A DNA stretch of 64,000 nt from Lojkania enalia. Lineage: Eukaryota > Ascomycota > Dothideomycetes > Pleosporales. The position numbers and the translations under genes are program-made. Below the pieces are notes generated by a model that saw only the letters and a list, made by a program, of their open reading frames with translations, did not search any database and was not told where the DNA came from. Positions within the stretch are counted from its first letter, which is position 1, and every line of letters starts with the position of its first letter. Shown here one piece after another: positions 46,501 to 59,759 of the stretch. The stretch spans positions 209,336 through 273,335 of the forward strand of contig ML986614.1 of assembly GCA_010094045.1 (NCBI GenBank), read 5' to 3'.

Positions 46501-47159
46501 CAAATTCCAGTCGAGTGGATGCACGCCGCAGCAGCGCTTCTAGCAAAAACGGAGGGAGATCATATCCGCGAAGTTATGCATCTAGTCAGCGCCCACTGCT
46601 TAGAAGAAGCACATGAAGTACTATGCCGTAGTGTGGGTCCTAAAGCGATCATCTCCCGCGACTTCGATTCACTCCGCGAACTCCTTGGTCCTTTTCTAGA
46701 GCAGACGCCACCCAATACTCCTGATCGCAATGCCATCGGAACCCATAGTCAGTCTAAGAAAGAGTCTGAGCCAGTTCTTGGCTGGAGTACGGGTGGCCAG
46801 ATCTATTTCGACTACATACACTTGCTTGACCTAACGAATCGCCCTGCCGATGAAGGAACGAGGAAGGAGCTGCTATACAGGCTGCAGAAAGCGCTGGAGG
46901 CTGTCGCAGGGGTTAGATGGAATGAGCGTGGGCTGAATGAGCGTGTGGCCCTCATGGAGATTGCAGGCGTAGTAGCTAGTTTTATTGCAAAGAGCAAGGT
47001 ATGTCACCTTTCACTTCCACAAAAATGCTAGCTGACTGTTCGTAGCCTTCAGAACGAGCACGCGTTCTAAAGCTACCGCTGACCGAAGACCTATGGCTTC
47101 GTCATTCTACGGAGTTAAGTGTTAATTATTACCGCGCTATTATGGCGAGTGCGAAATAG
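40527..47159 (+). CDS. nup145: nucleoporin Nup145 precursor (Nup98-Nup96 polyprotein)
   Basis: 2004 aa in six exons: 40527..40620, 40752..40871, 41117..44766, 44911..45138, 45190..46998 and 47046..47159; all phases agree. The N-terminal part is an FG domain with about 15 GLFG motifs and Gln/Asn runs. It contains a GLEBS-like Gle2-binding segment near residues 190-225 (YQTITFQQPYLHYSLEELRL, then DYNQGRRYG). The NUP98 autoproteolytic domain (EYWSLPPLEDLKKMSRRELQ to HFSSYG) predicts cleavage after Phe1032 (S1033 at nt 43999). The rest is Nup96/Nup145C, with LPYPKRPKT just after the fourth exon starts and an all-helical region in exon 5, part of the Y-complex scaffold. The intron 44767..44910 uses a weak GTTTGA donor but a good TCTTAG acceptor, and the join IE|LPYPKRPK fits. 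Cleavage and roles are family knowledge. Confidence 0.93.
42187..42240 (+). repeat. CAGAAC-type repeat coding for Gln-Asn
   Basis: A run of CAGAAC/CAGCAG units inside the FG region encodes Gln-Asn-Gln repeats. Such tracts vary in length between strains. No disruption of the frame is seen. Confidence 0.75.
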
Positions 47160-47890
47160 TCTCTATTTTTAAGAATTTTTTGGGATCGAGCTGTAAGTTT
47201 AATGCTACAAAAAGTGCCTAGTTATTTTGTGTATTAGTTTAGTTCTATGGCTCAAGCCCGTCTCAAGTCCAGCTCAAACATTATGGATCAGCAGCGATGC
47301 ATATTTGGTGGATGGGTATAAGATTGAGGCTAGAGCAATTGTACGGCGGGATAAAAAGTGCCTTTTCATATTATGCATGAGTTTTCAGATCGATGATTTT
47401 CGTTTGTCATTGGTAGCTAGTAGCAATGCGTAGCAAGCAAGGGCATAGGAACGTGAGGGCATTGTGATCTATGATCGCATAAGTAGTGTACAATACAATA
47501 GCGATTTTAAATTCTCGACATATCTTTTAATTGGCGTTACGACGACATCGTTGATCCATTCGCGCTAAGCGCGTAGTGAGTAGTAAATCTCTCTAATTCT
47601 TGCCATCATAGGAAGCTTTCATGCGACAATATTCACCTCCCCCTTTTATAGGAACGCTATTGTAGATTGAATATAGTAATGCTGTTTGACCATCGATTGC
47701 TTGATTAAAAGTCGTGCCTATTAAATTACGATTACAAATGCACTAATATTAGATTTGTTCTTGACCCCGCCGCCGAGGTGACGCCAGCACCGACTTGTGT
47801 CAGAAAACCCCGCAACTCACTATACTAATCTGGACTAAGAATTTCTCTTACAATTCAGCATTTCCTAACATTGAAGACAATTGTTTGAAA
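47160..47890. other. intergenic region after nup145
   Basis: 0.73 kb, AT-rich, no supported gene. It should hold the nup145 3' end and the dehydrogenase promoter. A small ORF-like stretch at 47227-47433 has no motif. Confidence 0.4.
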
Positions 47891-48896
47891 ATGATATCTG
47901 AATCTTTAGATCCTGCGGACCTTTTCACTGTTAAGGGTCTTGTGGCTGTTGTCACCGGTGGTGGAACAGGTGAACTTCTAACAATCTTCCGTCACACCCA
48001 TTCTAATAGATTAAAGGCATTGGATTAATGATAGCTAAAGCTTTGGAAGCCAACGGGGCAACAGTCTATGTTGTGGGACGGCGTCAAGAAGTCCTCAGCA
48101 AGGCGGCAGAACAAGCCAAGCATGGCAACATCATCCCCCTTCGCGGTGATGTAACCTCTAAAACAGACCTATCTCGCATAATTAACACTATTTCCGAAAG
48201 ATCAGGCTACATCAATGTCCTCGTTGCAAACTCAGGCATCACCGGCCCTTCCATTCACGACATTCCTGCAAACGCGTCTCTTTCCGAATTCGCCTCTCAT
48301 CTCTGGAACTCTGATATAGATGATTTCAATAGAACATATATGGTCAATACCTCTGCGGTCTTCTTCACCATTGCTGGGTTTCTGGACCTATTAGGGAAGG
48401 GGAATGAGAAGGGGAATGTGAAGCAAAGCAGCCAGGTGATTGCTACGAGCAGTATTGGTGCATTCAATAGGGTCCCACTGGCAGGGTACGCATACGGAAG
48501 TTCGAAGGCGGCCGTTACGCATATGATGAAGCAGTTTGCAACCAATTTGGCGAAATATAAGATTAGGAGTAATATCATTGCGCCCGGGTGTAAGCTCTCC
48601 TCTCTTTTCATTTTTGATTTCTGTTCCGAACTCTGTTTGGCGGAGCATGGAGGGAAATTGTTGCGACTGGTGCTAATGATCGGTCAGTGTATCCGTCAGA
48701 AATGACAGCTCATTACTTCAAAGAAATGAATGAGAAAGGGTGGTCAAAGGATTTTATTCCTGAAGAGAGAGCCGGGACTATTGAGGATATGGCGGGTGCC
48801 ATATTGTTTCTTGCCTCGAAGGCTGGTGCCTATGTGAATGGAAACGTGTTGATTACAGATGGTGGAAGGTTGAGCATTATACCGGCTACATACTAG
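47891..48896 (+). CDS. short-chain dehydrogenase/reductase
   Basis: 286-aa classical SDR in three exons: 47891..47969, 48017..48589 and 48688..48896. Introns are 47 nt (GTGAAC, CTAAT, TAAAG) and 98 nt (GTAAGC, GCTAAT, TCAG). The first splice rebuilds the nucleotide-binding motif TGGGTG|GIGLMIA (TGxxxGIG); the second rebuilds IIAPG|LYPSEMT. The catalytic YxxxK is seen in GYAYGSSKAAV, preceded by SSIGAF; VANSGITG corresponds to the NNAG-type motif. No signal or targeting peptide is visible. Substrate cannot be told; it sits alone, not in a cluster, so a general alcohol, sugar or ketone reductase is likely. The stop is at 48894-48896. Confidence 0.9.
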
Positions 48897-51484
48897 CTAG
48901 TCCAAATTTTCGAGGGCATCTGGATTAATACGACTGCACCTCCATATAAATAACGAATTAGGGAGTCCGAGAAACTTGATGGGCTTTTTTAAATTTGAAT
49001 CTTTCTCCGTTGAATCCTCTCGAAGAGTGACCTGTACGAAATCACAGCAGGTCCATAGAAGCCTGCTCTAACAGCCATACCCTTTTATCATGCGCATTAC
49101 AGCTATTATATGTACTTGTATCTCTTTTCATATTACTTGAGATTCAATTCTTCTGTCTAGTTGATTCTTCATCTGGCTTACCTGGTTGCCAATATAAGGT
49201 GGAAAGTAAATATAGCTTCAGTAGACTAACCAGCCTAGGGCAATAAGATTCCACACACTAACTAGTGGTACTTCTATGTCCTCGCTTGTTTCTCCAATTT
49301 TTAGCATGACTATAGGTGGATATTAATAGCAACACCGGTTCTCCGGCATACTGCGCGTCCAAGTGAGCTGGTGAAATTAGTACGGATGACAAAATGTCAT
49401 ACCGAATTCAGTGAAGTAGTCATCCTAAGTATAGAAATATTGAATAATAATTCCTACCGCAAACTAAGCACGGAAATTGGAACTTGATCGAGATTTCAGG
49501 ACTTCCTTATATAATCTGATATAGTGGAAAATTCCACGGGAGACCAATACTATGACCCTTCGACGATTCTTTTGTCTTAAAATTATTGTTATTGGAATGT
49601 TGAATAGGTTAGTCGGTGAGAAAAACTATTTGACCGTTTTACTTTGTACAATGCGCATAGGCGAAACACGGGCTTTGTTATACGGCATACATGTGTTGCA
49701 TACACTAAAAGCTCGCATCGGACTATATTCTAGTAAGAGAGTTGACGGATGAGTTAGACATGTTCCACCAGAGCTATAGAACAAGTATCCTATAGTAGCG
49801 ATAATGGCAGCCGTTAGGTTGTCAGCAATTGGCTTCAACCTTCGTTAACATTTAATTGGACCCGACAGATTCCAGCACTAGTTTTGTATAGTTGTAAGTT
49901 TTTGGCAAAGGATTGGTCTCAAATGAGAGAACAGTCACAGAACGCGTGAGGAAAGACAAAATTTCTCGAATTGTGACATGGTATGGGGTAGAAGGTTGAG
50001 GAACTTTGCTCACATCCCCGCCTTTGCCTCTATACGAATTTGGTCCTGAGTACCCCAAATACCATTTAAAATGTTACCCTGGGAGCCTAGAAGGGGTCGT
50101 AGATATCAATCGATTAGAGCACCATGAACAATGTTTTCTGCTTTCGTGAGCGCTAATAGTATCGATAGTCCTAGTTGCGCCTAGCAAATTCCGAGTAATA
50201 ATCAGCTTAGAATGCCGCACCTTGGAAAATTTGTCTCGACCAAGTCCGTTGGGATCTGTGCATGAGGCTCTGGCGAGTGACTTCGTTTTCTGATACTCCT
50301 TCAAGTGTTACCTGCAATTGTATGAGTGAAAAATTGCCATATCTGTCTACCTACATCTTATATCATGCTAAGAAACTATGGGATTGGAAGTAATCCGTAA
50401 GAATTCGCGTGTTCTTGAGGAGAGAGACCCCGGCTCTACTACCCCGCGGAGATGCACGAAAATCCAATACCCGATTTAAATCCCATCAACCCAGCCCCAC
50501 CAATCTTCGGCATGCAGCTCTTCTCACCGATTTTCTTGCTACAGCGGCATAATCGGGAGAAGTCGGTGTCACACATTACGACTTGTGGTGTGATATATTG
50601 GNNNNNNNNNNNNNNNNNNNNNNNNNNNNNNNNNNNNNNNNNNNNNNNNNNNNNNNNNNNNNNNNNNNNNNNNNNNCCCCCCCCATATTCAAAAATTGCA
50701 ATTATGTCAAATTTACAGGGTAAAGCGAGAATTTTTTATCCTAGTACAACGGGCAGACGCACATCCCGAACAAGCAAGGGGACATTCCTAGATGCTGCAG
50801 TTTTGGGGATGGGCAACGCGGGTTTATCTTTACGCACGCAAGATAAGGCAGCATGCCATGCTTGCAGCTAGATCAAAGAAATAGGATGTGGGCGACAGCT
50901 ATAGCATAGCAAGCTCAATGCAGCAGAACCTGTCGTAAACAATATCATGTGTCTCTTTTGGCATCAGTCTTTCCTCTTCTGCCCGCCGAATAACCGTGTG
51001 CTAGCCCTTTGAGCGAGTGGTCGTGGCGGACCACGCGTGTTTCCTAGGTGCGCCACCACCCCTGCGCAGGTTTCCTTAATAAGACGGCAGAACGTAATTC
51101 GTTGGTAATAGGAATCCTCATTCGTAGCAGTCTTTCGAGGTGGTCTGAGTAAGTTTGCCAAAGGTACCTTGGAAAGGCATCCGGTTCCACGGCAGAAAGA
51201 GGGAAGTACTGCGTCCCCGCGGAAATGTTCATACAAGCGGGAGGGATAGGAAACAGAGAGGTTGGGCATGCGATATAAGAGGTGCGAACAAGACTTAGAT
51301 TGCCCGACTTTTATTATCACCGCGAGTACTTTTTCATCAGTTGATGGGGATTAAGATTATAGTTTTTCAGGAGCCTTTTGAGGGATTCTATATAGGCCTG
51401 AACCACTACCAACAACATATTGCGCCTACGGTATAAACGCTTTTACCGTCTAATCCTCGCATACCTGTCTATTTGATCTTTACG
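48897..51484. other. 2.6-kb gene-free stretch with an assembly gap
   Basis: Mostly AT-rich non-coding DNA with no supported gene. The small frames at 49552-49752 (+) and 50074-50304 (-) lack motifs. The last part includes the flavohaemoglobin promoter. It contains the run of unknown bases described separately, so a gene at the gap cannot be excluded. Confidence 0.4.
50602..50676. other. run of 75 N (assembly gap)
   Basis: 75 unknown bases, followed directly by eight Cs (50677-50684). The gap was probably left at a C-homopolymer. Its true length is unknown. Confidence 0.97.
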
Positions 51485-52747
51485 ATGGCGTCAGCACTCA
51501 CACGAGAACAAGTTGCCACTATCAAAGCTACTGTCCCTGTTCTTGCACAGTATGGGGAAACAATTACCAGGAAATTTTACCACGACATGCTCGAGACGCA
51601 CCCTGAGCTGAAGAATATCTTCAACAACACGCATCAGGCAACCGGCCACCAGGCACGCGCCCTTGCCGGTGCTCTTTATGCCTATGCCTCCAATATCGAT
51701 GCGCTCGGTAATCTCTCTCCGGCGCTGGAGCTCATCTGTGCCAAGCACGCCTCGTTGTATATCCAGCCGAATCAATACGGGATCGTTGGCACGCATCTAC
51801 TCGAGACATTGAAGGCGGTTCTTGGTGATGCGGCGACGCCTGAAATCATGAGCGCGTGGGGAGCGGCGTACTGGCAGCTTGCCAATATCATGATCGGGAA
51901 AGAGGCAGGGTTATACGAAGCTGCTGGAACCTGGAATGATTGGAAGGACTTCAAGATCGCAAAGAAAGAGAAGGAATCAGAGGAAATCACGTCATTCTAC
52001 CTGCAACCAGTGGACTCAAATCTGAAGTTGCCGCTCTTCAAACCTGGGCAGTACATTTCGGTCAATATCTTCGTGGACGAGCTGTACGGCGGTGTCTGGC
52101 AGGCGAGACAGTACAGTTTGAGCGATGCTCCTGGAAAAGATTATCTGAGGATTAGCGTGAAGAGGGAAGATGGCGTTGAAATTGGCGACCTGAAAAGCAA
52201 AACGCATCCCGGCTACATCTCTAACATCTTGCACAAGAAGAAGAGCGAGGGTGATGTTGTCAGGGTCTCGCATCCCTTCGGTGACTTCTTTTTCGAAGAA
52301 ACTGAAGAAGATAAGGATAGCCCTGTGGTTCTGATTTCGGCTGGTGTAGGCCTGACTTGTTTGACGAGCATTTTAAACAGCCTCGTGGACGAGGATTCAA
52401 TCAGACCATTGACCTGGATCAATGTAGCTCGCAATACTAGAGTCAGGGCTTTCAAATTACACGTCGACAACCTTGCAGCTCGGAACAAGAATCTCCACGC
52501 CGTCTATTTCTCGTCGAATCCGAGCAAAGAAGAAGTCCAGGGAGAGCATTATGACATCCAGGGCCGGCTGGACCTTGATAAAATCAGCAGTGAGGAGCTC
52601 TTCACAAACAATGACAAGGCCCAATACTTCGTCTGCGGGCCGGAGCAGTTTATGTTGGCTACGGAAGCAAAGCTAAAGGCCTTCGGTATTCGAAGCGAGA
52701 GGGTGCATGTGGAGCTGTTTGGCACTGGAGGCGTGCCCAGGGTTTAG
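51485..52747 (+). CDS. fhb: flavohaemoglobin, nitric oxide dioxygenase
   Basis: 420-aa intronless flavohaemoglobin that converts nitric oxide and oxygen to nitrate using NAD(P)H. The globin domain (about 1-145) has the proximal His in LICAKHASLYIQP (about H88) and the Tyr in KFYHDMLETHP (about Y32). The FAD domain (about 150-260) has the RQYSLSDAP flavin motif and a CPGQYIS-like KPGQYISVNIF. The NAD domain has VLISAGVGLTCLTSIL and QYFVCGPEQFM, ending in ELFGTGG. No N-terminal targeting sequence, so it is probably the cytosolic form. The start is the ATG at 51485. Bacterial-type flavohaemoglobins in fungi are thought to be old acquisitions; absence of introns here is compatible with that but not proof. 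Confidence 0.95.
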   Translation: MASALTREQVATIKATVPVLAQYGETITRKFYHDMLETHPELKNIFNNTHQATGHQARALAGALYAYASNIDALGNLSPALELICAKHASLYIQPNQYGIVGTHLLETLKAVLGDAATPEIMSAWGAAYWQLANIMIGKEAGLYEAAGTWNDWKDFKIAKKEKESEEITSFYLQPVDSNLKLPLFKPGQYISVNIFVDELYGGVWQARQYSLSDAPGKDYLRISVKREDGVEIGDLKSKTHPGYISNILHKKKSEGDVVRVSHPFGDFFFEETEEDKDSPVVLISAGVGLTCLTSILNSLVDEDSIRPLTWINVARNTRVRAFKLHVDNLAARNKNLHAVYFSSNPSKEEVQGEHYDIQGRLDLDKISSEELFTNNDKAQYFVCGPEQFMLATEAKLKAFGIRSERVHVELFGTGGVPRV

Positions 52748-54312
52748 CCCTGGAGCCGGGGACTACGAAATCCCCGAAACGATTGGTCTTCGAAGACACT
52801 GCCCTGATGAATCAGCCGCCTTTCGGGAGCACGGATTTCCACCGCACTGTTTTACTCTTGTGTAGTATTATGTTTCTGTTCAAGGAAAACTTCTTCCATT
52901 TGAAGCCTTTGGAAAAATGGTGAGATGTTGGATTCAATAATCAACCGGTTGATCAGGGGCTAGGCTTTAATGTTGGTTTTTGGGCCTGGCCATTCACAAA
53001 ACGAATCCTTTTCTCTTGTTTCAGCGATTCAATGTGACAATGTATAATAGACGCTCTTATAGTAAGGATTGGTGAATCTTTCAATTCATCATAAGGAATC
53101 TATCGCCCCGCATATTACGACGTGGTTCGATGTAGAAATTTGCATGATGAGTTGTCCTCTCTTTGACCAAGAATGGATAGTGCAATAGGTTCGATGCATG
53201 TGCTAATGATCACGAGGGACTCGCTGGAAGGGAGGCGTAGGAAATGAGTGGTTGAGCGGTATTTGCACAATCGCATTTATATTTCAAAATGCTCCCCACA
53301 TATGCGTCTTTCTCAGCCCTGTGGTTCGATTGATAGTTACGCCGTAGTATTATGTATTGGGGAATGTATGCTAAGTTACGAGGTCCACGATGAACATAGG
53401 CCTTGAGAGAACTAAGTTACCAATTTCGGATGGCTCACTCGCATCTACGGCGTTACCATGCGGCGCCACTCACGCGCATGTCGCATAATGATCCGGAATT
53501 GTCTGAGGCTAGCCATGTGTCGAAACACCCGGAGCGGGAAGCAGCATTGATCCTGTATTGGCGAGTTTATCGGGGAGAAAGGCCCCTCCTCAGGCCCAAT
53601 ATCTAAGGCTTATTAATATAGAGCGGGAGGATCATGATGTCTGAATCCTTGTAGAAACGCCGAAGTCGCGTATGATATTGTCTCGTGATGACCTTGCAAA
53701 GTCGTCGAATCCTAGCAGTCAAACTCTTCTCCCCGCACGCTGCTGGCATTTCCTCGTTTTCTCAACATATTGAGGATGCGTTTAAAGGGGTGAGCGAAAA
53801 GTCCGAATCACGATGGTCTTTTGCTGCATTAAGCAGCCCGCTACCCGAAGCGGTTCCGCGCAAGGAAATTGGCACGTTTCCATCCACGTGGATCGCTGGT
53901 TCGTACGGGAGAATGCACGTCCCGTACCTGAAAGGTGAGGCTGTGGAGTAAGCGGGAAATTTTACGGCGCCCTGCAGTCGGATATCAGCGTGGGCTTGGC
54001 TGTCCCGTGATGGTAAATGGGAGCTTCAGCCAACCATCCACAGTACGCATTGGTATGTACATACGTAGGGTACATAGGCAACACGGGAAGGACAGACGGT
54101 GAAAGGACCAGCTAGGTCGAGCGTCGTCTGAGCCGTGCGTCGCGCGGAGGATTTCGGTAAAAGGGGTAATCTTCTAGAAACCAGGGGCTGACGCACGATG
54201 CACTCTGTGACCGGCCTCGTCGCAAAAGACAATCTTTTGGAAATTGCGATGCGGCGGTGGTCTAAGCCGAGAGAGGAAGGCTTCTGGAAAGGCGCTTGGA
54301 TAATCTAAAGCC

Positions 54313-55392
54313 TTACGGTAAGGATGCGAGATGTTGTCCATGCCCGGCGTTTTGGCTGAGCTGGGGCCGCAGCCGTTGGCCAGTGGAACACGGACATGAT
54401 GCAGCGCGGCCAACTGTGGCTTGAGCGTATGTACAAGAATAGACCGTGTGCAGGCCAAAAGCGACAAGTCCGGGTGCAAATACGAGGACCAGGGGCCGCT
54501 CTGCTTGCGCGGTGAAACGGCCGTGCGTGTTGGAGAGCTGTCGCAGTTTAAACGGGAATTTCTGACAGGTCCACCATGACAGAGGATGAAGACAAGCGTC
54601 TGCGAGCGCACATGAGCGAGGGTAGGTGAGCCAATCATAGGTGTAGAGAGCGTTTCCAGAGTGGTCCTCTGCTTGCGTCGCGGGCCGAAGTGGATGCTTA
54701 TCTTGCGCAAGATGCATAAAGTCGAAAGATGCTCGGGGCTTGGCCGTGCAAACAGTATCAGCATCAGCGTCAACGTCAGCGGTCTGCCGAAGCGGATCGC
54801 CCTCCGAAGGGCGCATTGAGGCTCCCGAGCGGGCCCGGCAGCGTATCCGCCGTGCATCATGGTATCGCGGCATCGGTGCACCGTGGTACATACTAAGCAC
54901 AGACGGATCTGACAGAAGCACGCCAGAAGAGGCTCTCAGATTAGGCGCCGCCTTTGTCTCCATCATCTCGTCGCCCTGGATGACTCGCGCACGCGATGGG
55001 TAGCGGACGGCAATAATGATGGAGGGGGAAACGTTCTGCTCGCCATGCTCCTGAAATTTGAAATTCGATCGCGTGGGCTCAGGCTGTCGTGCATCTCTCC
55101 GTAGACCGTTCCCTGCACGAATAGATGGTTGAAATCGACTCCAATGTTCATTGTTGCTTGGCGACGGTACAAGGGCTGACCACGCTGACGTGCTACTCTC
55201 CAGGTGCAAGGCCACGATGTAAGCTTTGCGGCGGGGAGCGTCCACGCCCACTGAAGGTTCCTCTTTGCCTCCATCGTGCATTGTGGCTCCGAGATGGGTT
55301 TGTTGCCACAATGGGACCGCATACTTGGAGCGACCTCTGCGAGCATCATAAATCACTCGCACTAAGCCCGAGCTCATTATAATAGAGGACAT
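54313..55392 (-). CDS. orphan ORF, 359 aa, doubtful
   Basis: ATG-started, intronless, 359 codons. Rich in Arg, Pro, Ser and His, with scattered hydrophobic residues and no recognisable domain, signal or repeat. A second open frame overlaps it on the same strand (54174-54881), as in GC-rich non-coding DNA. Length above 350 codons is unusual by chance, so it could be a young or lineage-specific gene or part of a non-coding transcript upstream of the C2H2 gene. Function unknown. Confidence 0.3.
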   Translation of the reverse strand: MSSIIMSSGLVRVIYDARRGRSKYAVPLWQQTHLGATMHDGGKEEPSVGVDAPRRKAYIVALHLESSTSAWSALVPSPSNNEHWSRFQPSIRAGNGLRRDARQPEPTRSNFKFQEHGEQNVSPSIIIAVRYPSRARVIQGDEMMETKAAPNLRASSGVLLSDPSVLSMYHGAPMPRYHDARRIRCRARSGASMRPSEGDPLRQTADVDADADTVCTAKPRASFDFMHLAQDKHPLRPATQAEDHSGNALYTYDWLTYPRSCALADACLHPLSWWTCQKFPFKLRQLSNTHGRFTAQAERPLVLVFAPGLVAFGLHTVYSCTYAQATVGRAASCPCSTGQRLRPQLSQNAGHGQHLASLP

Positions 55393-57679
55393 GCTAACGA
55401 AAGTCGAGTTAAATTAGAGCGCCTAAAACTGCTGTGGCTGCTATCCAAAATAGAAAGGCTACGTGGTAGTTTCTGCTGGGAATTGGCGCTGGCTGTTCTG
55501 GCTGAGGGCTTCATCCGAAAACCGATGGGCGAGCAAAAAGAGAGGGCCTGTTAATGTCATGCACCTGGCACTCTCGTTCCACCGTCTCCTCGTGGCCGGC
55601 TGGCAGCTGGTGTTGGCTGTGTGTCTGTCCTGCCGTAGCACATGGAGGCGTAGGGTCAGAGCCCGAACAGCAGTGCTGTTCGTCATGGTGGCAGGATCAG
55701 GGGTATCTCGAGCAGCTTTCCATTATTCACTACTTCTAATCCACGAGCAACCGTTGTCTTCTGAGAGGTATCCAGAAGTTTCTTTCGTTGAGAGGTCGTT
55801 GTACATACATATAAGTTGTCTTGCTTTCTTTGACCATAGGCTATTATGGGCGGGCCGGCTGTGGACAGCGTGCTCATCCTAGCCTGGCCTGGCAGCTGGT
55901 GGTGGTGGGCGGCTTGAGGGGCGTGTGTGGACTCTGCATCAATGCCTGGTAGCAGCATGGGCAGCCCTGGCGCCGCGTAGAAGCCTTTACAGCCTTCTAG
56001 TGAGCTTCCAAACATGGTCCATGCTGACATCCCCTGGCATCGAAATACATTGTGCAGCAGTCGCTTGAACACCAGCGTCGATGCGATGCATGGTTTCTAT
56101 GGCCAGCTAGACAATGCCATTCATTGGAGGCAGATAGGCTGCTGCCACACTTGATCCCGCACTTGACGCATGTCGTATCTGCCAAAGCTGTAATGCATCT
56201 TGTATGTATGTATGTCTGCAAATTGGGGGAGGGGTTGGAGGGAACCGTCGCCATTCTGTCATTCCAGGCGCCACAGGTGACAGAACGCTTTCAAACATGG
56301 CCGCGAAGGAGCTCCACCGCGGGAGGCTAGCATCAACTGGTGCGGCAGCCCTGCTTGGGCCGCTGGGTGGTCGCAAGGACAAGGTGGCGCACGAAATGTC
56401 ATGTTGATGCTCTGCTGCAATGTGCTGTATAACGAGCGTGATCTACATATTAGAGATGCCCCTGCCCCGGCTGAGATGGATGCCTACAGGCTCAAGTTAC
56501 GCACCACGTTGGCCATTGAGGGAAAGCAGAGTGACGCAGGGCCAGACTACTTGCAACCTGCATACCATACAACTTTGAGCACAGTGCCAAATCAACCTCG
56601 GACGGCATTCCGGCTGCTTGCATTTGCATCTGGAGCCTGAACCTGGTCATCTCCATTACCAACGACGCCGCACAGCAGGATTCGCCGTTAAGGGGGCGCC
56701 GGTCCAATCTGAGAAGGTGAAGTCTTCCATCCCACCCACCTGGGGCAGCTATCCCACCGCATTAGACGGCAGAGCACAGTCAGACAGCGTGAGCCCTTTC
56801 CTCGCTAAGGCAAAGCAGGAGGAGGAGTTTACTAACAGCTGCGCTTCAGCCACGCCTTCAAGTGTCTCCTTGGGGCCATCCGGACACAAAACGACCAAGC
56901 ATAGCACAGCACAGCATTCTCTGAGCCAGAGCAAGACAACACCCCCGCCGAAGACGACATAAGCAAATCAGCCGCTGGTTGACAGCGAGATCCAGCCACA
57001 GCTGTTGCGCAGGATCCAGAGCTTTCAACGTCCCTAGGTAGGGACATTCCAACGTCACCGGTCGCAGGCATCCAGGCAGATTCTCTCTCTCGGGGCACAC
57101 GGGAACTGAAGCGGCGCATAAAGAGGGATCTAGACGGCGCGGCTTTGCGGAACAACAACACCATCAGCAGCAGGAGCAGCAGTTACGGCATCGGGTTTCG
57201 TGGTCCACGGGGAGCTGAGAAGAAAAAATAGTCAGCGGGCGGTTAGTCATCCCTGTGTTGTGCAGCAGCCGTGGACAGCGGCTCTGGCGATTACTTTGGC
57301 AGAGCAGGGAGAGGTGAGATTTGCGGGTTTCAGCGCGCCCAAACGAGGAGCACAGAGTCCGCAGCGACGTTATTAACAGCGCGCGGGCCCGCCGGCGGTG
57401 GAAACCTTGGAAGCAGCTTTCTGGAGCGCGCTTTGGCCCTTAAGACCCGGGGGAGCACATCGCGGCGCTACACATCTTCGACGCCTGCTCAGAGCTCAGA
57501 GCTCGCTGCTGCTGGGGGGCGAAGCGACTCGGAACAAGCCGACAGCTCGATCGGGCATAGCGAGAAATTCCAACACGCGCAACAGCGTAAAGAAGTACTT
57601 TCGTACCTTTCAACCACACCCACCGCACCCTCTCCACTGCACACCGCCGTGCACCATCTCCGCCGCGACTCCATCACAG

Positions 57680-57922
57680 GTATGTGACCTCCCCGCCCGC
57701 TGCCGCCCGCTACCTGGGCCTCCCCGCGCCGTGCCGCTGCCACTGTTACTGCCGCAGCCTATCCTGTCCCCTATTTGATGGGGCTGCTGGCGGTGGTGCT
57801 GGTGCTGGTGGTGACGGCTGCGAGCGCGCCCTGCGGCCACACCCATCGCCGCCGGGCGCGTCCATCTGCGAGCGCGGTGCTCCTAGTCCTGTTCTCCTGA
57901 CGCTGACTTGCCCTCGCTCTAG
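57680..57922 (+). other. candidate 5' UTR intron of the C2H2 gene
   Basis: A strong donor (CAG|GTATGT at 57680) pairs with a strong branch site and acceptor (GCTGAC then CTCTAG, ending 57922). It lies in the pyrimidine-rich leader and contains no coding sequence of the C2H2 gene. Transcript data would be needed to confirm it. Confidence 0.4.
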
Positions 57923-58229
57923 TGCACCGTCAGCATTGGCCTGCGCGTGGTCCGGCCCTATTTTTTCGACGCTGCTGAACGGACCACCCTCGACAGACTT
58001 CTGACGCCTGTCGCTGGCCTGTTGCCGTCCGCAGACTGACGCTCAACGCCCGTAGCGCGCTTCTGGCCGCCGCAAACACCGCTCCTCCGCCCGCGAGGTC
58101 TCCCGCCAGCCAGCAGCCCTCACTCTCTGGTGCGCTCCCGTCCTTTCACGCTCCGCGCCCTGCTTTGCTCTCCCCAGGCCCGTGGGACCGTCTCTCCGTC
58201 ACGCGAGGCATCTACCTCTTCGCTGGAGG

Positions 58230-59759
<1,530 letters not shown>

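Larger units (their letters stand above)
52748..58229. promoter_or_regulatory. 5.5-kb gene-poor upstream region of a C2H2 regulator
   Basis: No confirmed gene; one long orphan ORF is listed separately. The C/T-rich stretch from about 57.6 kb to the ATG at 58230 looks like a long 5' UTR. Long intergenic upstream regions are common for fungal developmental regulators. No tRNA or repeat family was seen. Confidence 0.4.

Noticed and set aside
54174..54881. Second minus-strand frame of 235 codons overlapping the orphan ORF
   Set aside because: No domain, implausible composition and a weaker start; at most one of the two overlapping frames could be real.
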